Shown here: positions 8,819 to 18,800 of the stretch, piece after piece
Layout: each line of letters begins with the position of its first letter
Numbering within the stretch: the stretch's first letter is position 1
Source of the DNA: Brevibacillus parabrevis
GTDB taxonomy: Bacteria > Bacillota > Bacilli > Brevibacillales > Brevibacillaceae
Direction of reading: 5' to 3'
Assembly: GCF_003710905.1 (NCBI RefSeq)
Contig: NZ_RHHV01000012.1
Span: 372,001 to 436,000, forward strand
Length of the DNA stretch: 64,000 bases
Position numbers and translations under genes: made by a program
The notes under the pieces: generated by a model
Databases searched by the model: none
What the model saw: the letters and a program-made list of their open reading frames with translations, nothing else
What the model was told of the DNA's origin: nothing

Positions 8819-9403
8819 GTGTTTCGCATCGCCCGCTTGCCAAAAAAAGACCGCCAGACCCGCTTGGTGCAGTCGCTGGCGGATAATCCATTTGCGACGG
8901 ACGAAGATCTGGCTGAGTTATTTCATGTCAGCATTCAAACAATACGACTAGATCGATTGGAGCTTGGGATTCCGGAGCTTCGGGAGCGGATCAAATCGGT
9001 TGCGGAGAAAAGCCTCGATCCCGTGAAGTCGTTGGGGATTGAGGAAGTAATCGGGGAGATCATCGACTTGCAGCTCGATTCCCAAGCTATTTCCGTATTG
9101 GAAATAAAAGAAGAGCACGTTTTTTCCAAAACACAAATTGCCCGGGGCCATTATATTTTTGCCCAGGCTAACTCTTTGGCAGTAGCAGTCATTAATGCCG
9201 ATGTGGCGCTGACAGCTACAGCCCGGATTCGCTTTGTGCGCCCCGTGCGCATTGGCGAAAAGCTGGTCGCGAAGGCAGTAGTACGCAGCCGAGACGGCGA
9301 CGAGTGCAAAGTGCGCGTGGAGACGAAAGTTCAAGGTGAATTGGTCTTTACAGCGACATTCCGGGTTGTGGAAATGACTGTCGCACAAAATCGGCATGAA
9401 TGA
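8819..9403 (+). CDS. fapR: Fatty acid biosynthesis repressor FapR
   Basis: Roughly 190 residues: an N-terminal helix-turn-helix ([22 protein letters not shown]) and a C-terminal hot-dog domain that binds malonyl-CoA or malonyl-ACP ([16 protein letters not shown] is highly conserved). It represses fatty acid and phospholipid synthesis genes; an operator lies in its own promoter. The exact start is uncertain. An in-frame stop at 8813 limits it; GTG 8819 overlaps the only Shine-Dalgarno-like sequence (AGGGGGTG, 8814-8821) and TTG 8837 is too far from it. The best-spaced codon is ATC at 8828, giving a protein starting (M)ARLPKKDRQ. The stop overlaps an ATG just upstream of plsX. Confidence 0.93.
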   Translation: MFRIARLPKKDRQTRLVQSLADNPFATDEDLAELFHVSIQTIRLDRLELGIPELRERIKSVAEKSLDPVKSLGIEEVIGEIIDLQLDSQAISVLEIKEEHVFSKTQIARGHYIFAQANSLAVAVINADVALTATARIRFVRPVRIGEKLVAKAVVRSRDGDECKVRVETKVQGELVFTATFRVVEMTVAQNRHE

Positions 9404-9423
9404 GAGGTAAGGAGGAGACACGG

Positions 9424-10431
9424 TTGCGAATTGCAGTTGATGCGATGGGCGGCGACAACGCACCACAAAGTACAGTATTAGGAGCACTTGCTGCCATCAA
9501 GGAAAACCCGGCCATTACGGTTGTACTGGTGGGAGATGAACAAGCCATTCGGAACCACTTGCCGCAAGACGCGCCGGCAAACATCGAGATTGTTCCTACG
9601 ACAGAAGTGATTTTGCCAGATGATGAGCCGGTTCGAGCTGTACGTCGCAAGAAAAATTCCTCGCTGGTTGTTGCAGTTGAGATGGCACGTGAAAAGATCG
9701 TGGATGCAGCGATTTCGGCGGGAAACACGGGTGCGCTCATGACGGCAGGTTTGCTGTACACGGGCCGCATGGAAGGCATCGAGCGCCCGGCGCTTGCCGC
9801 TTATATCCCGAATAAAAAAGGCCGCGTAACACTCACACTTGATGTGGGGGCCAACATGGATGCGAAGCCGCATCACCTGCTGCAATACGCGGTGATGGGC
9901 AGCCTGTACGCAGAAAAAGTGCTTGGATTCGAAAATCCAAAAGTAGGACTGCTCAACGTAGGGACAGAAGAAGGCAAAGGGAATGAGCTGACCAAAGCGG
10001 TGTTCCCGCTGCTGTCCCAGGCAGACCTGAATTTCGTCGGCAATGTGGAAGCGCGCGACGTCATGGAAGGGGCATGTGACGTGCTAGTTTGTGACGGCTT
10101 CGTCGGCAACGTGCTGCTGAAAGCGGTAGAGGGCGCTGCTTCCACAATCTTTTCGCAGTTGAAGCAGGAGTTTACTTCGAGTCTGATTAATAAAGTAGGA
10201 GCGGCCATCTTAAAGCCGGGACTCATGCGCTTCAAGAAGAAAATGGACTACGCGGAATACGGGGGAGCGCCGTTATTGGGCTTGAAAAGCCCTGTGATCA
10301 AGGCTCATGGCTCCTCTGACGAGAGAGCGATGAAAAACGCGATTGCCAGCGCAGCTCGCTTTGTGCGGCAAGATGTCAATGAAGTCATTGCGCAGGCACT
10401 ACAGAAAAATATAACGGGAGAAAGCGAGTGA
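9424..10431 (+). CDS. plsX: Phosphate acyltransferase PlsX
   Basis: Converts acyl-ACP to acyl-phosphate, the first committed step toward phosphatidic acid in Gram-positives; peripheral membrane enzyme. 335 residues; the N-terminus RIAVDAMGGDNAP and the later GNTGALM are family hallmarks. The start is TTG at 9424, seven bases after AAGGAGGAG; an ATG at 9400 lies upstream of that site and overlaps the fapR stop. It overlaps fabH by four bases. Its position between fapR and the fab genes couples phospholipid and fatty acid synthesis. Confidence 0.95.
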   Translation: MRIAVDAMGGDNAPQSTVLGALAAIKENPAITVVLVGDEQAIRNHLPQDAPANIEIVPTTEVILPDDEPVRAVRRKKNSSLVVAVEMAREKIVDAAISAGNTGALMTAGLLYTGRMEGIERPALAAYIPNKKGRVTLTLDVGANMDAKPHHLLQYAVMGSLYAEKVLGFENPKVGLLNVGTEEGKGNELTKAVFPLLSQADLNFVGNVEARDVMEGACDVLVCDGFVGNVLLKAVEGAASTIFSQLKQEFTSSLINKVGAAILKPGLMRFKKKMDYAEYGGAPLLGLKSPVIKAHGSSDERAMKNAIASAARFVRQDVNEVIAQALQKNITGESE

Positions 10432-11456
10432 GGCAGATGGATAAAAAGCGTTCAGTAGGCATTTTGGCTACAGGTTCTTACACCCCTGACAGGGTGCTTA
10501 GCAACTTCGATCTGGAAAAAATGGTGGAAACATCTGATGAGTGGATTGTTTCCCGTACTGGAATCCGGGAACGCCGGATCTGCTCGACTGAGCAAGCATC
10601 TTCTGATCTCGCTTACGAAGCTGCGAAAAAAGCGTTGGCAAAAGCCAACATCAGCGCAGAGCAACTGGACATGATTATCGTCGCTACGGTGACGCCGGAC
10701 ACGATGTTCCCATCCACTGCCTGCATTTTGCAGGAAAAGCTGGGAGCAAAGCGTGCGGCTGCGGTAGATTTGTCTGCTGCCTGCACCGGCTTTTTGTACG
10801 GCATTACGACAGCGACCCAGTTCATCGCCAATGGGTTTTACAAGCACATTTTGGTAGTAGGGGTTGAAACGCTGTCCAAAATTACGAACTATAAAGACCG
10901 CAATACTTGCGTGCTGTTTGGCGACGGCGCGGGTGCTGCTGTCATCGGCGAAGTGAAAGAAGGCTTCGGCTTCCAGTCGTTTGAATTGGGTGCAGACGGA
11001 TCGGGCGGACCTTTGCTGTGTCTGCCAGCGGGCGGCTCGCGCATCCCTGCTTCCAGCGAATCGGTGGAAAACGATCTGCACTATTTGGCCATGGCGGGCG
11101 GAGAGGTGTTCAAATTCGCTGTGCGCGTGATGAACTCTGCCACAGAAGCGGTTCTTGCCAAAGCGGGCGTAGACCGCGAAAATATCGATCTGCTCGTGCC
11201 GCACCAGGCGAACAAGCGAATTATCGATTCGGCTGTGCAACGCTTCGGCTTGTCCGAAGAAAAGGTGGCGATCAACCTCGACCGTTACGGCAACATGTCT
11301 TCTGCATCGATTCCGGTTGCACTCGATGAAGCGGTTGAAGCTGGACGCATCAAAGAAGGCGACAATGTGATTCTCGTAGGCTTTGGCGGCGGATTGACTT
11401 GGGGAGCGACACTCTTGAAATGGTCGACCACGCCAGCAGAAGGGAGCGGACAGTAG
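10428..11456 (+). CDS. fabH: 3-oxoacyl-ACP synthase III FabH
   Basis: Starts each fatty acid chain by condensing a short acyl-CoA with malonyl-ACP. 342 residues with the catalytic triad Cys119 (AACTGF), His259 (PHQANKR) and Asn289 (GNMSSAS). A GTG start at 10428 overlaps the plsX stop and has GGGAG seven bases upstream; ATG at 10437 is an alternative. In branched-chain-lipid Bacillales this enzyme prefers branched primers (family knowledge). In B. subtilis fabHA is elsewhere with fabF; here it is inside the fapR-plsX operon. Confidence 0.95.
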   Translation: MRQMDKKRSVGILATGSYTPDRVLSNFDLEKMVETSDEWIVSRTGIRERRICSTEQASSDLAYEAAKKALAKANISAEQLDMIIVATVTPDTMFPSTACILQEKLGAKRAAAVDLSAACTGFLYGITTATQFIANGFYKHILVVGVETLSKITNYKDRNTCVLFGDGAGAAVIGEVKEGFGFQSFELGADGSGGPLLCLPAGGSRIPASSESVENDLHYLAMAGGEVFKFAVRVMNSATEAVLAKAGVDRENIDLLVPHQANKRIIDSAVQRFGLSEEKVAINLDRYGNMSSASIPVALDEAVEAGRIKEGDNVILVGFGGGLTWGATLLKWSTTPAEGSGQ

Positions 11457-12406
11457 TGGGGAAAGTAGCATTTGTTTTTCCGGGGCAGGGCTCGCAATTC
11501 GTAGGAATGGGCCAAGCGCTCAGTGAACAGTCGGAGGCAGCCCGCCACATTTTTCAGCAGGCAGATGAAGCGCTCGGCTTTTCGCTGTCCGGCTTGTGCT
11601 TCAACGGCCCGGAAGAAGAACTGAAGCTGACGGCTAACACGCAGCCGGCGATTTTGACGGCGAGCGTCGCGGTATTGGCAGCTTTGAAAGAAAAACTTCC
11701 CGAATACACGCCTGCTTTCGTGGCTGGACACAGTCTGGGCGAATATTCGGCACTGGTTGCAGCAGGAGCGCTGTCTTTTGCTGACGCGGTAAAAACGGTC
11801 CGTGCACGCGGTCAATTCATGGAAGAAGCGGTTCCGGCAGGGCAGGGCGCGATGGCAGCTGTCCTGAACATGGAGCGCTCCGCTTTGCAAGCGATTTGCG
11901 AAGACGTGACTGCTTCCGGACACCCGGTACAACCGGCGAACATGAACTGTCCGGGCCAAATTGTCATCTCCGGTTCCGCCGAAGGTGTCAAACTGGCTGG
12001 CGAGCAGGCGAAGGCAGCGGGGGCGAAGCGTGTTCTGCCGCTGAACGTAAGCGGACCGTTCCACTCCAGCCTCATGCAGCCTGCTGCGGATAAATTGCAG
12101 GCCGTGCTTGCAGGCGTATCTGTCCGGGAAGCAACCGTTCCGGTCGTGGCAAACGTAACGGCGCGACCTGTTACCGAAGCGGCGGCGATTGTGGAACAAC
12201 TGGTTTCGCAAGTATCGGCTCCAGTTCTGTGGGAGGATTCCGTACAGTGGATGGTGGAAGCGGGCGTGACCACTTTTGTGGAGATCGGGCCAGGAAAAGT
12301 GCTTGCTGGACTGATCAAAAAAATCGCTCCGGCAGACACGACGATTATTTCTGTACAGGATATGGAGTCCTTGACTGAGCTTTTGAACGGAGGGGTATTA
12401 TGCTAA
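11456..12406 (+). CDS. fabD: Malonyl-CoA-ACP transacylase FabD
   Basis: Loads malonyl groups on ACP. 316 residues; VFPGQGSQ at 7-14, GHSLGEYS at 91-98 with the active-site Ser93, and the His in GPFHSSLM. The GTG start shares one base with the fabH stop (TAGTG) and is nine bases from GGGAG. A longer reading frame begins at 11399 inside fabH but has no ribosome binding site. It overlaps fabG by seven bases. Confidence 0.95.
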   Translation: MGKVAFVFPGQGSQFVGMGQALSEQSEAARHIFQQADEALGFSLSGLCFNGPEEELKLTANTQPAILTASVAVLAALKEKLPEYTPAFVAGHSLGEYSALVAAGALSFADAVKTVRARGQFMEEAVPAGQGAMAAVLNMERSALQAICEDVTASGHPVQPANMNCPGQIVISGSAEGVKLAGEQAKAAGAKRVLPLNVSGPFHSSLMQPAADKLQAVLAGVSVREATVPVVANVTARPVTEAAAIVEQLVSQVSAPVLWEDSVQWMVEAGVTTFVEIGPGKVLAGLIKKIAPADTTIISVQDMESLTELLNGGVLC

Positions 12407-13140
12407 CAGGAAAAACAGCACTCGTCACAGGCGCTTCCCGCGGAATCGGCCGCGCGATCGCACTTAAGCTGGCCGCAGCAGGAGCGAATGTGGTCGTTAA
12501 CTACGCAGGAAGCGAAGCGGCAGCCAGTGAAACAGTCGCGATGATCAAGGAGCTCGGCCGCGACGCCATCATGGTTCGCGCCAATGTGTCCTCGACAGAA
12601 GAAGTGGGCGACATGTTCAAAGCGGCGCTCGACCACTTCGGGACCATCGACATTCTCGTCAACAACGCAGGGATTACCCGCGACAACTTGTTGATGCGCA
12701 TGAAAGAAGAAGAGTGGGATGACGTCATCGCCACGAATCTCAAAGGCGTGTTCAACTGCCTGAAAGCAGCTACTCGTCCGATGATGAAGCAGCGTTCGGG
12801 AAAAATCATCAACATCACGTCCGTTGTAGGTGTACTCGGCAATGCGGGACAAGCAAACTACGTAGCGGCTAAAGCAGGCGTCATCGGTCTGACCAAGACT
12901 GCTGCACGCGAGCTGGCGAGCCGTGGCATCACCGTGAACGCGGTAGCGCCAGGTTTCATCGCTACAGAAATGACAGACGTCCTGCCGGAAGACATCAAAG
13001 CGGGCCTGATCAGCCAGATTCCACTCGCCCGTCTCGGTCAAACCGAAGACATCGCGTCTGTTGTTTTGTTCCTTGCTTCTGATGCAGCCAACTACATGAC
13101 AGGCCAAACCTTGCATGTAGACGGCGGCATGTATATGTAA
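12400..13140 (+). CDS. fabG: 3-oxoacyl-ACP reductase FabG
   Basis: NADPH-dependent reductase of the elongation cycle. 246 residues, a classical short-chain dehydrogenase: the cofactor motif TGASRGIGR (10-18), NNAG (88-91) and the catalytic Ser141, Tyr154, Lys158. It overlaps fabD and is preceded by GGAGG inside fabD, indicating translational coupling. A 53-base gap with a TATAAT-like -10 (13166-13171) but no clear -35 separates it from acpP. Confidence 0.96.
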   Translation: MLTGKTALVTGASRGIGRAIALKLAAAGANVVVNYAGSEAAASETVAMIKELGRDAIMVRANVSSTEEVGDMFKAALDHFGTIDILVNNAGITRDNLLMRMKEEEWDDVIATNLKGVFNCLKAATRPMMKQRSGKIINITSVVGVLGNAGQANYVAAKAGVIGLTKTAARELASRGITVNAVAPGFIATEMTDVLPEDIKAGLISQIPLARLGQTEDIASVVLFLASDAANYMTGQTLHVDGGMYM

Positions 13141-13193
13141 ACTGGTTTTTTGAAAGCTCATCCACTATAATACGGGAGAGGGGGTGAAGCAAG

Positions 13194-13427
13194 ATGGCAG
13201 ATACATTGGAACGCGTGAAGAAAATCATCGTCGATCGTCTGGGTGTAGATGAGTCCAAGATTACTTTGGAAGCTTCTTTCAAAGAAGACCTGGGCGCTGA
13301 CTCCCTGGATGTAGTGGAACTCGTAATGGAACTCGAAGACGAGTTTGATTTAGAGATTTCTGACGAAGATGCTGAAAAGATCACTTCTGTTGGTGAGGTT
13401 GTTAAATACATAGAATCTCACAAGTAG
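13194..13427 (+). CDS. acpP: Acyl carrier protein AcpP
   Basis: 77 acidic residues. Ser37 in the DSL motif receives 4'-phosphopantetheine. It carries growing acyl chains for all fab enzymes in this operon and also supplies PlsX. It is preceded by GGGGGTGA, a very strong ribosome binding site fitting its high abundance. A strong hairpin follows the stop, which would favour acpP mRNA over downstream genes. Confidence 0.97.
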
Positions 13428-13439
13428 ATCCATCAGTTG

Positions 13440-13464
13440 GAAGTCCCGTACCATACGGGACTTC
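13440..13464 (+). terminator. Hairpin between acpP and fabF
   Basis: Perfect 11 bp stem GAAGTCCCGTA / TACGGGACTTC with a three-base loop; only a weak pyrimidine tail follows (TCCTTC). Probably a partial terminator or 3' stabiliser setting a high acpP level. Confidence 0.6.
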
Positions 13465-13559
13465 TCCTTCAATTGCAGAGAATACATACGGGGAAGCTAT
13501 GTTGGGCATGAAGTGTAAGTAACAGGCTGACTGCTGACTTTCATATAGAGGTGATCGCA

Positions 13560-14801
13560 ATGAAACGAAGAGTGGTGATTACGGGCGTCGGTGTTATTTC
13601 TCCGGTGGGAAATGACGCGCAGACCTTCTGGAACAGTTTGCTGGAAGGAAAATCAGGCATTGACCGCCTGACTGCTTTTGACGCTACTGATTATCCGACA
13701 CAGATTGCGGGAGAAGTAAAAGACTTCAATCCCGAGCTGTATATGGACAAAAAAGAAATACGACGTACAGACCGATTCGTTCAGTTTGGATTGGCTGCTG
13801 CCAAAATGGCGGTAGAGGATGCGAAACTGGAAATCACGCCAGAAAATGCGGAACGAGTGGGTGTATACATCGGGTCCGGTATTGGCGGGCTGTCTACATG
13901 GGAAGAGCAGCATTCCGTGCTGTTGGAAAAAGGACCGCGCCGCGTGAGTCCGTTCTTTATTCCGATGCTGATTGCGAACATGGCGTCTGGAGCAGTATCG
14001 ATCCAATACGGTGCAAAAGGGCCAACATCCAGTGCGATTACCGCATGTGCAACGGGGACGAACGCAATCGGCGACGCTCTGCGTTTGATCCAGTTTGATC
14101 ATGCCGATGTGATGATCGCAGGTGGAGCGGAAGCGACCGTTCGCCCGATGGCGTTTGCCGGCTTTTGTTCCGCCAAAGCGATGTCCACGCGCAACGACGA
14201 GCCGCAAAAAGCATCCCGTCCTTTTGACAAGGATCGCGATGGTTTTGTCATGGGAGAAGGGGCAGGCGTCCTGATTCTGGAAGAACTCGAGCATGCGAAA
14301 AAGCGCGGCGCGAACATCATCGCCGAAGTGATCGGCTATGGCATGAGTGCTGACGCCCATCACATCACTTCTCCATCTCCAGGGGGAGAAGGGGCTGCGC
14401 GCTGCATGAAAAACGCCCTGCGTGACGCGGGAATCGACCCGACAGAAGTAGGCTATATCAACGCACACGGAACTTCCACTGACCAAGGGGATATCGCAGA
14501 AACGCAGGCGATCAAAGACGTCTTTGGCGAACACGCTTACAAGCTGGCTGTCAGCTCCACCAAGTCGATGACAGGCCATTTGCTCGGCGCCACAGGCGGT
14601 ATTGAAGCGATCGCGACTGCTTTCGCTCTGCGCGATCAGGTGCTTCCTCCTACCATCAACCTGGAAAATCCTGATCCGGAATGTGATCTCGACTATGTTC
14701 CTAACCATGCGCGCAAGGCGACCGTCCATGTGGCTGTGTCCAATACATTTGGATTCGGCGGTCATAATGCTACGGTGATCCTGAAGCGATACGAAGCATA
14801 A
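13560..14801 (+). CDS. fabF: 3-oxoacyl-ACP synthase II FabF
   Basis: Elongating condensing enzyme, 413 residues, with the Cys163 (TACATGT), His303 (NAHGTST) and His340 (GHLLGATGG) catalytic triad. ATG at 13560 is eight bases after GAGGTGA. Placement between acpP and rnc differs from B. subtilis, where acpA is directly followed by rnc. Cerulenin-type inhibitors target this family. Confidence 0.96.
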   Translation: MKRRVVITGVGVISPVGNDAQTFWNSLLEGKSGIDRLTAFDATDYPTQIAGEVKDFNPELYMDKKEIRRTDRFVQFGLAAAKMAVEDAKLEITPENAERVGVYIGSGIGGLSTWEEQHSVLLEKGPRRVSPFFIPMLIANMASGAVSIQYGAKGPTSSAITACATGTNAIGDALRLIQFDHADVMIAGGAEATVRPMAFAGFCSAKAMSTRNDEPQKASRPFDKDRDGFVMGEGAGVLILEELEHAKKRGANIIAEVIGYGMSADAHHITSPSPGGEGAARCMKNALRDAGIDPTEVGYINAHGTSTDQGDIAETQAIKDVFGEHAYKLAVSSTKSMTGHLLGATGGIEAIATAFALRDQVLPPTINLENPDPECDLDYVPNHARKATVHVAVSNTFGFGGHNATVILKRYEA

Positions 14802-14855
14802 ATGAGCCCTACTGAGAGAAAAAGTAGGCAGTCTCCTGGAATGGTGGTGAGGGTG

Positions 14856-15542
14856 ATGAATTTTGCGCAGCTGCAAGAGAAGATCGGCTTTCGCTTTCAT
14901 GATGAAAGCGTTCTGCGGCAGGCATTCACCCATTCTTCCTACGTGAACGAGCAACGCGGCAAACGGATATCAGACAATGAACGGCTGGAATTTTTGGGAG
15001 ATGCGGTGCTCGAATTGACGGTTTCCCAGTTTTTGTACAAAACTTTTCCCAAGATGAGCGAGGGAGAGATGACAAAACTGCGGGCAGCGATTGTCTGTGA
15101 GCCTTCTCTGGTTAAATTTGCTGAGCTACTGAATTTTGGCGATCTCGTTTTGCTGGGAAAAGGGGAAGAGCTGACGGGCGGCCGTCAGCGACCTGCCTTG
15201 CTAGCGGACGTATTTGAAGCTTTTGTTGGCGCCCTCTATTTGGATCAGGGCCTGGATGCCGTGTTTTCTTTTATGGAAAAATACGTTTATCCGAGAATCG
15301 ACAAGGGAGAGTTTGCCCAGGTTACAGACTTCAAGAGCCAGTTGCAGGAATTTGTTCAACAGGACAATCTGGGAGACATCCAGTATCGCATTGTAGAAGA
15401 AAAAGGACCAGCTCACAATCGAGAGTTCGTATCTGAGGTGCTTTTGAACAATCGTTCGCTTGGCATCGGCTCGGGCCGCTCCAAAAAGGAAGCGGAACAG
15501 CAGGCCGCCGCGCGGGCATTGGTAAAGCTGGGGGATAAATAA
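14856..15542 (+). CDS. rnc: Ribonuclease III
   Basis: Double-strand-specific endoribonuclease for rRNA processing and mRNA decay. 228 residues from the chosen start: the catalytic signature [12 protein letters not shown] at 41-52, a second acidic cluster in [13 protein letters not shown], and a C-terminal dsRNA-binding domain ending [12 protein letters not shown]. Start 14856 is eight bases from the GGAGG-equivalent part of GGTGGTGA (14843-14850). An ATG at 14802 directly after the fabF stop would add 18 residues and cannot be excluded, since some homologues have such extensions. Confidence 0.93.
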   Translation: MNFAQLQEKIGFRFHDESVLRQAFTHSSYVNEQRGKRISDNERLEFLGDAVLELTVSQFLYKTFPKMSEGEMTKLRAAIVCEPSLVKFAELLNFGDLVLLGKGEELTGGRQRPALLADVFEAFVGALYLDQGLDAVFSFMEKYVYPRIDKGEFAQVTDFKSQLQEFVQQDNLGDIQYRIVEEKGPAHNREFVSEVLLNNRSLGIGSGRSKKEAEQQAAARALVKLGDK

Positions 15543-15548
15543 AAGCTC

Positions 15549-15602
15549 GGAAAAGGGAGCTGCATCATCTGCGAAAGGCAGGTGGTGTAGCTTTCTTTGT
15601 TC
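15549..15602 (+). terminator. Intrinsic terminator after rnc
   Basis: A long stem (15 bp with three G-U pairs: AGCTGCATCATCTGC against GCAGGTGGTGTAGCT) around GAAAG, with an A-rich/T-rich continuation. It closes the fapR-rnc transcription unit. Confidence 0.8.
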
Positions 15603-15689
15603 CGACTTGGAAAAGCTGGGAAAATACTGCGTGATGACGGCTTTCTATGATACACTTAACGGGGAAAGACCCAAGAAACCTCGCAGTGG

Positions 15690-15720
15690 AGTAGCTCCTG
15701 TCTCATGCAGGGGCTCTTTT
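15690..15720 (+). terminator. Terminator-like hairpin in the smc leader
   Basis: AGCTCCTG pairs with CAGGGGCT (one G-U) around seven bases, followed by CTTTT. It lies about 100 bases before the smc start, so it could attenuate smc transcription or end a short transcript. The 278-base rnc-smc gap holds no gene. Confidence 0.4.
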
Positions 15721-15820
15721 CGGGTACCCATCCAATCTGGGCCGCGTGTTTTGCCGGACTCGGCAAATAACAGCAGGTGGCGAGCAAACAGGGTGGGGTT
15801 TGGTAAGGAGGATCGTACGT

Positions 15821-18800
15821 ATGTATTTGAAACGTCTGGAGCTGGCAGGATTCAAATCTTTTGCCGACAGGACGGAATTGGAGTTCGTACCGGGAGTGAC
15901 AGCAGTAGTCGGCCCGAACGGAAGCGGCAAAAGCAACGTTTCCGACTCGATTCGCTGGGTGCTCGGGGAACAAAGCGCCAAATCGCTGCGCGGGGCGAAG
16001 ATGGAAGATATCATTTTCGCGGGCAGCGACAAGCGCAAGCCAGTGAATTTTGCTGAAGTGACATTAACCTTGGATAATACCGATCGCTCGCTTGATGTGG
16101 AATATTCGGAGGTTTCCGTTACGCGCAGAGTGTACCGCTCTGGCGACAGTGAGTATTACATAAACAACCGATCGTGCCGCTTGAAAGATATTATGGAGCT
16201 GTTTATGGATACGGGTCTGGGAAAAGAAGCGTATTCCATTATCGGTCAGGGAAAAATCGAAGAAATCCTCAGTACCAAATCGGAAGATCGCCGGGGAATT
16301 TTTGAAGAGGCAGCGGGAATCGTCAAGTACAAGACCCGCAAGCGAGAGGCCGAGAAGAAGCTGGACGACACGGAGCAAAACCTGATTCGCATCCACGATA
16401 TCGTCAGCGAGATCACGGAGCAGATTGGACCGTTGCAGGAGCAGGCCGAGACGGCGAAAACCTACAAGGAGCTGCACCGCAAGCTGGTCGAGCATGAAGT
16501 GGCTCTGTACGTGCAACAAATCGAGGCGGCCCATACGAAGTGGGAGGCTGCATCGCAGCGTGTGCAGGAACTGCGCGAGCAACTGATTACGCAGACGACG
16601 GAAGCGAGCAAGCACGAAGCGGATTTGGAGCAAGCCCGCTTTTCTGTCACGCAAATCGACCAGTCGATTGAGGAGTTGCAGCAAGTTCTTTTGACCGTGA
16701 GCGAGGAAACCGAAAAAGTAGAAGGCCAGCGCGAAGTATTGCGCGAGCGGATGCGCAACTTGAGTGCCAATCGCCAGCAGACGATGGAGCAAATGCACAA
16801 GCTGACGGAAAAGCAGCATGCGCTCGAAGCAGAGCTTGCGGAAGAAAAGCAGCGCGTGCAGGAAGCGGAGCAGCGCATGACAGAGGCCCATGCCGCTTTG
16901 CAGGAAGCCGAAGGCCAGTTTTTCGCCATGGTGCAATCGTTGACGGATGACGTGGAGCGCTTGAAAGGCGACTATTTTGAAAAGCTCAACGAAATGGCGA
17001 ACCTGCGCAACGAAATTCGTCACCAGCAGCAATTGGTGCAAACTTCTCAGGCGCGTGTCGACCGTCAGCTGTCTGGAAAAGAGCAGCTCGATCTCGAAGA
17101 AGTGCAGCGTCAGGTCAAAATCGCCGAACTGCAAGAGCGGTTGGCCAAAATCGAGCAAACGATACAAGATACGGTGGCGAGGTACAAGCAATTGCTGGAC
17201 GGTCTGCGCGACGGACAAGCCCGGATGGAGCAGGTTCGCCGGGAGCTTCGCCAGTCCGAACAGCGCAGGGAAGCGGCCAAGTCGCGACTCGATCTGATCA
17301 AGGAAATGCAGTCCGAATTTGCCGGATTCCAGCAAGGGGTAAAAGAAATTCTCAAAGCCCGTGAGCGAGGCTTCAAAGGAATCCACGGTGCGGTAGCCGA
17401 GCTGGTCGTCGTGCCGCAGCAATACGAGACAGCCATTGAAGTTGCGCTCGGCGGGGCATTGCAAAATGTCGTCGTGGACGACGAGGCAGCCGGGCGCGCA
17501 GCGATTGCTTATTTGAAGCAGCACAATGCAGGCCGCGCTACCTTTTTGCCGCTGGATGTCATTCGGCCGCGCACCTTGCAGGCACAAGACAAGCAGCAGC
17601 TGGCAAAAGAAGGCGGCGTTGTCGGGATCGCCAGCGAGCTTGTTTCGTTTGAGGAAACGTACCGCCCGATTTTGGAGAGCATGCTCGGCAATGTCATCAT
17701 TACGGAAAAATTGGAGCAGGCCAACCGTGTCGCGCGTACACTCGGCTATCGGTATCGCGTCGTTACGCTCGAAGGGGATATTGTCAACGCAGGCGGTTCG
17801 ATGACAGGGGGAGCGCTGAAGAAAAACAGCACCAACCTTCTCGGCCGCAATCGGCAGGCAGATGAGCTGGAAGCGCAGATGCGTGAAATCGAAGAGGCAA
17901 TTTCTGGACATACTACGCTAATGGAGCAACTGACCAGTGAGCTTGGCCGTATGGAAGAAGAGCAAGAAACGCTTCGCTCGGAAGGGGAAGCCTTGCGGTT
18001 GAAGGAGCAGGAAGTCAAGGGCCTGTTGCAGCAGGCGGAAGCAGAAGGGCGTTCGCTGGGCGAGCGGGCCAAGCTGGTTGAGCAGGACATCGCCGCTTAC
18101 CAGCGGGAAAGAGAAGAAGCTTCCGAGAAGCAGGAACAATTGCAAGCCTCCCTCGTTGTGCTGGAACAAGAGGAACAGCAGCTGAATGCGCTGATTGCCG
18201 AGGCGGAAGCCAAGCGTCAGGAGCAGCTGGAATCAAAAGAAGAGATGAATCAGAAAATTACCAGCCTCAAAGTATTGAACGCCCAGGTGAAGCAGGAGCA
18301 TCAATCCCGACTGGAGCAAACGGAGCGCTTGTTGGAACAAAAAAGCTTGCTTCAGCGCGAGTGGGAGGAGCAAAATGCGAATCTGGCTGCTCTCGACGAG
18401 CTGGAACAGACGAATGAATCGTCAGGACTGGAACTGGACCAGCGCATCGCGGAGTTGCGCCAGGACAAAGAGCGGGTAGCCGGGCTGATTTCCGAGCGGC
18501 GCAACGAGCGGGCGACCCTTTTCCACAAACAAGAGCAGGTTGAAGTACATGTAAAAGAAATTCGCAGAGAAGTCAAAAGTCTGGAAGAGAAGCTTCACCA
18601 GGAAGAAGTGAAAGTCAACCGGGGTGAGGTGGAACTCGACCATCTGTTGAATAAACTCTCCGAAGAATACGAAATGAGCTACGATCTGGCGAAGCAGAAA
18701 TACCCGCCACGCGGAGACTTGCAAGAGGAAACGCAAATCGTCGCCAAAATCAAAAAGCAAATCGCTGCGCTCGGCACCGTAAACCTCGGAGCCATCGAGG

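Noticed and set aside
13653..14954. 433-codon open frame antisense to fabF
   Set aside because: Fully covered by fabF and the rnc start with intact catalytic residues; a shadow of codon usage.
16064..17911. 615-codon open frame antisense to smc
   Set aside because: It lies wholly within the highly conserved smc gene on the other strand; the long frame follows from smc codon bias and has no ribosome binding site.
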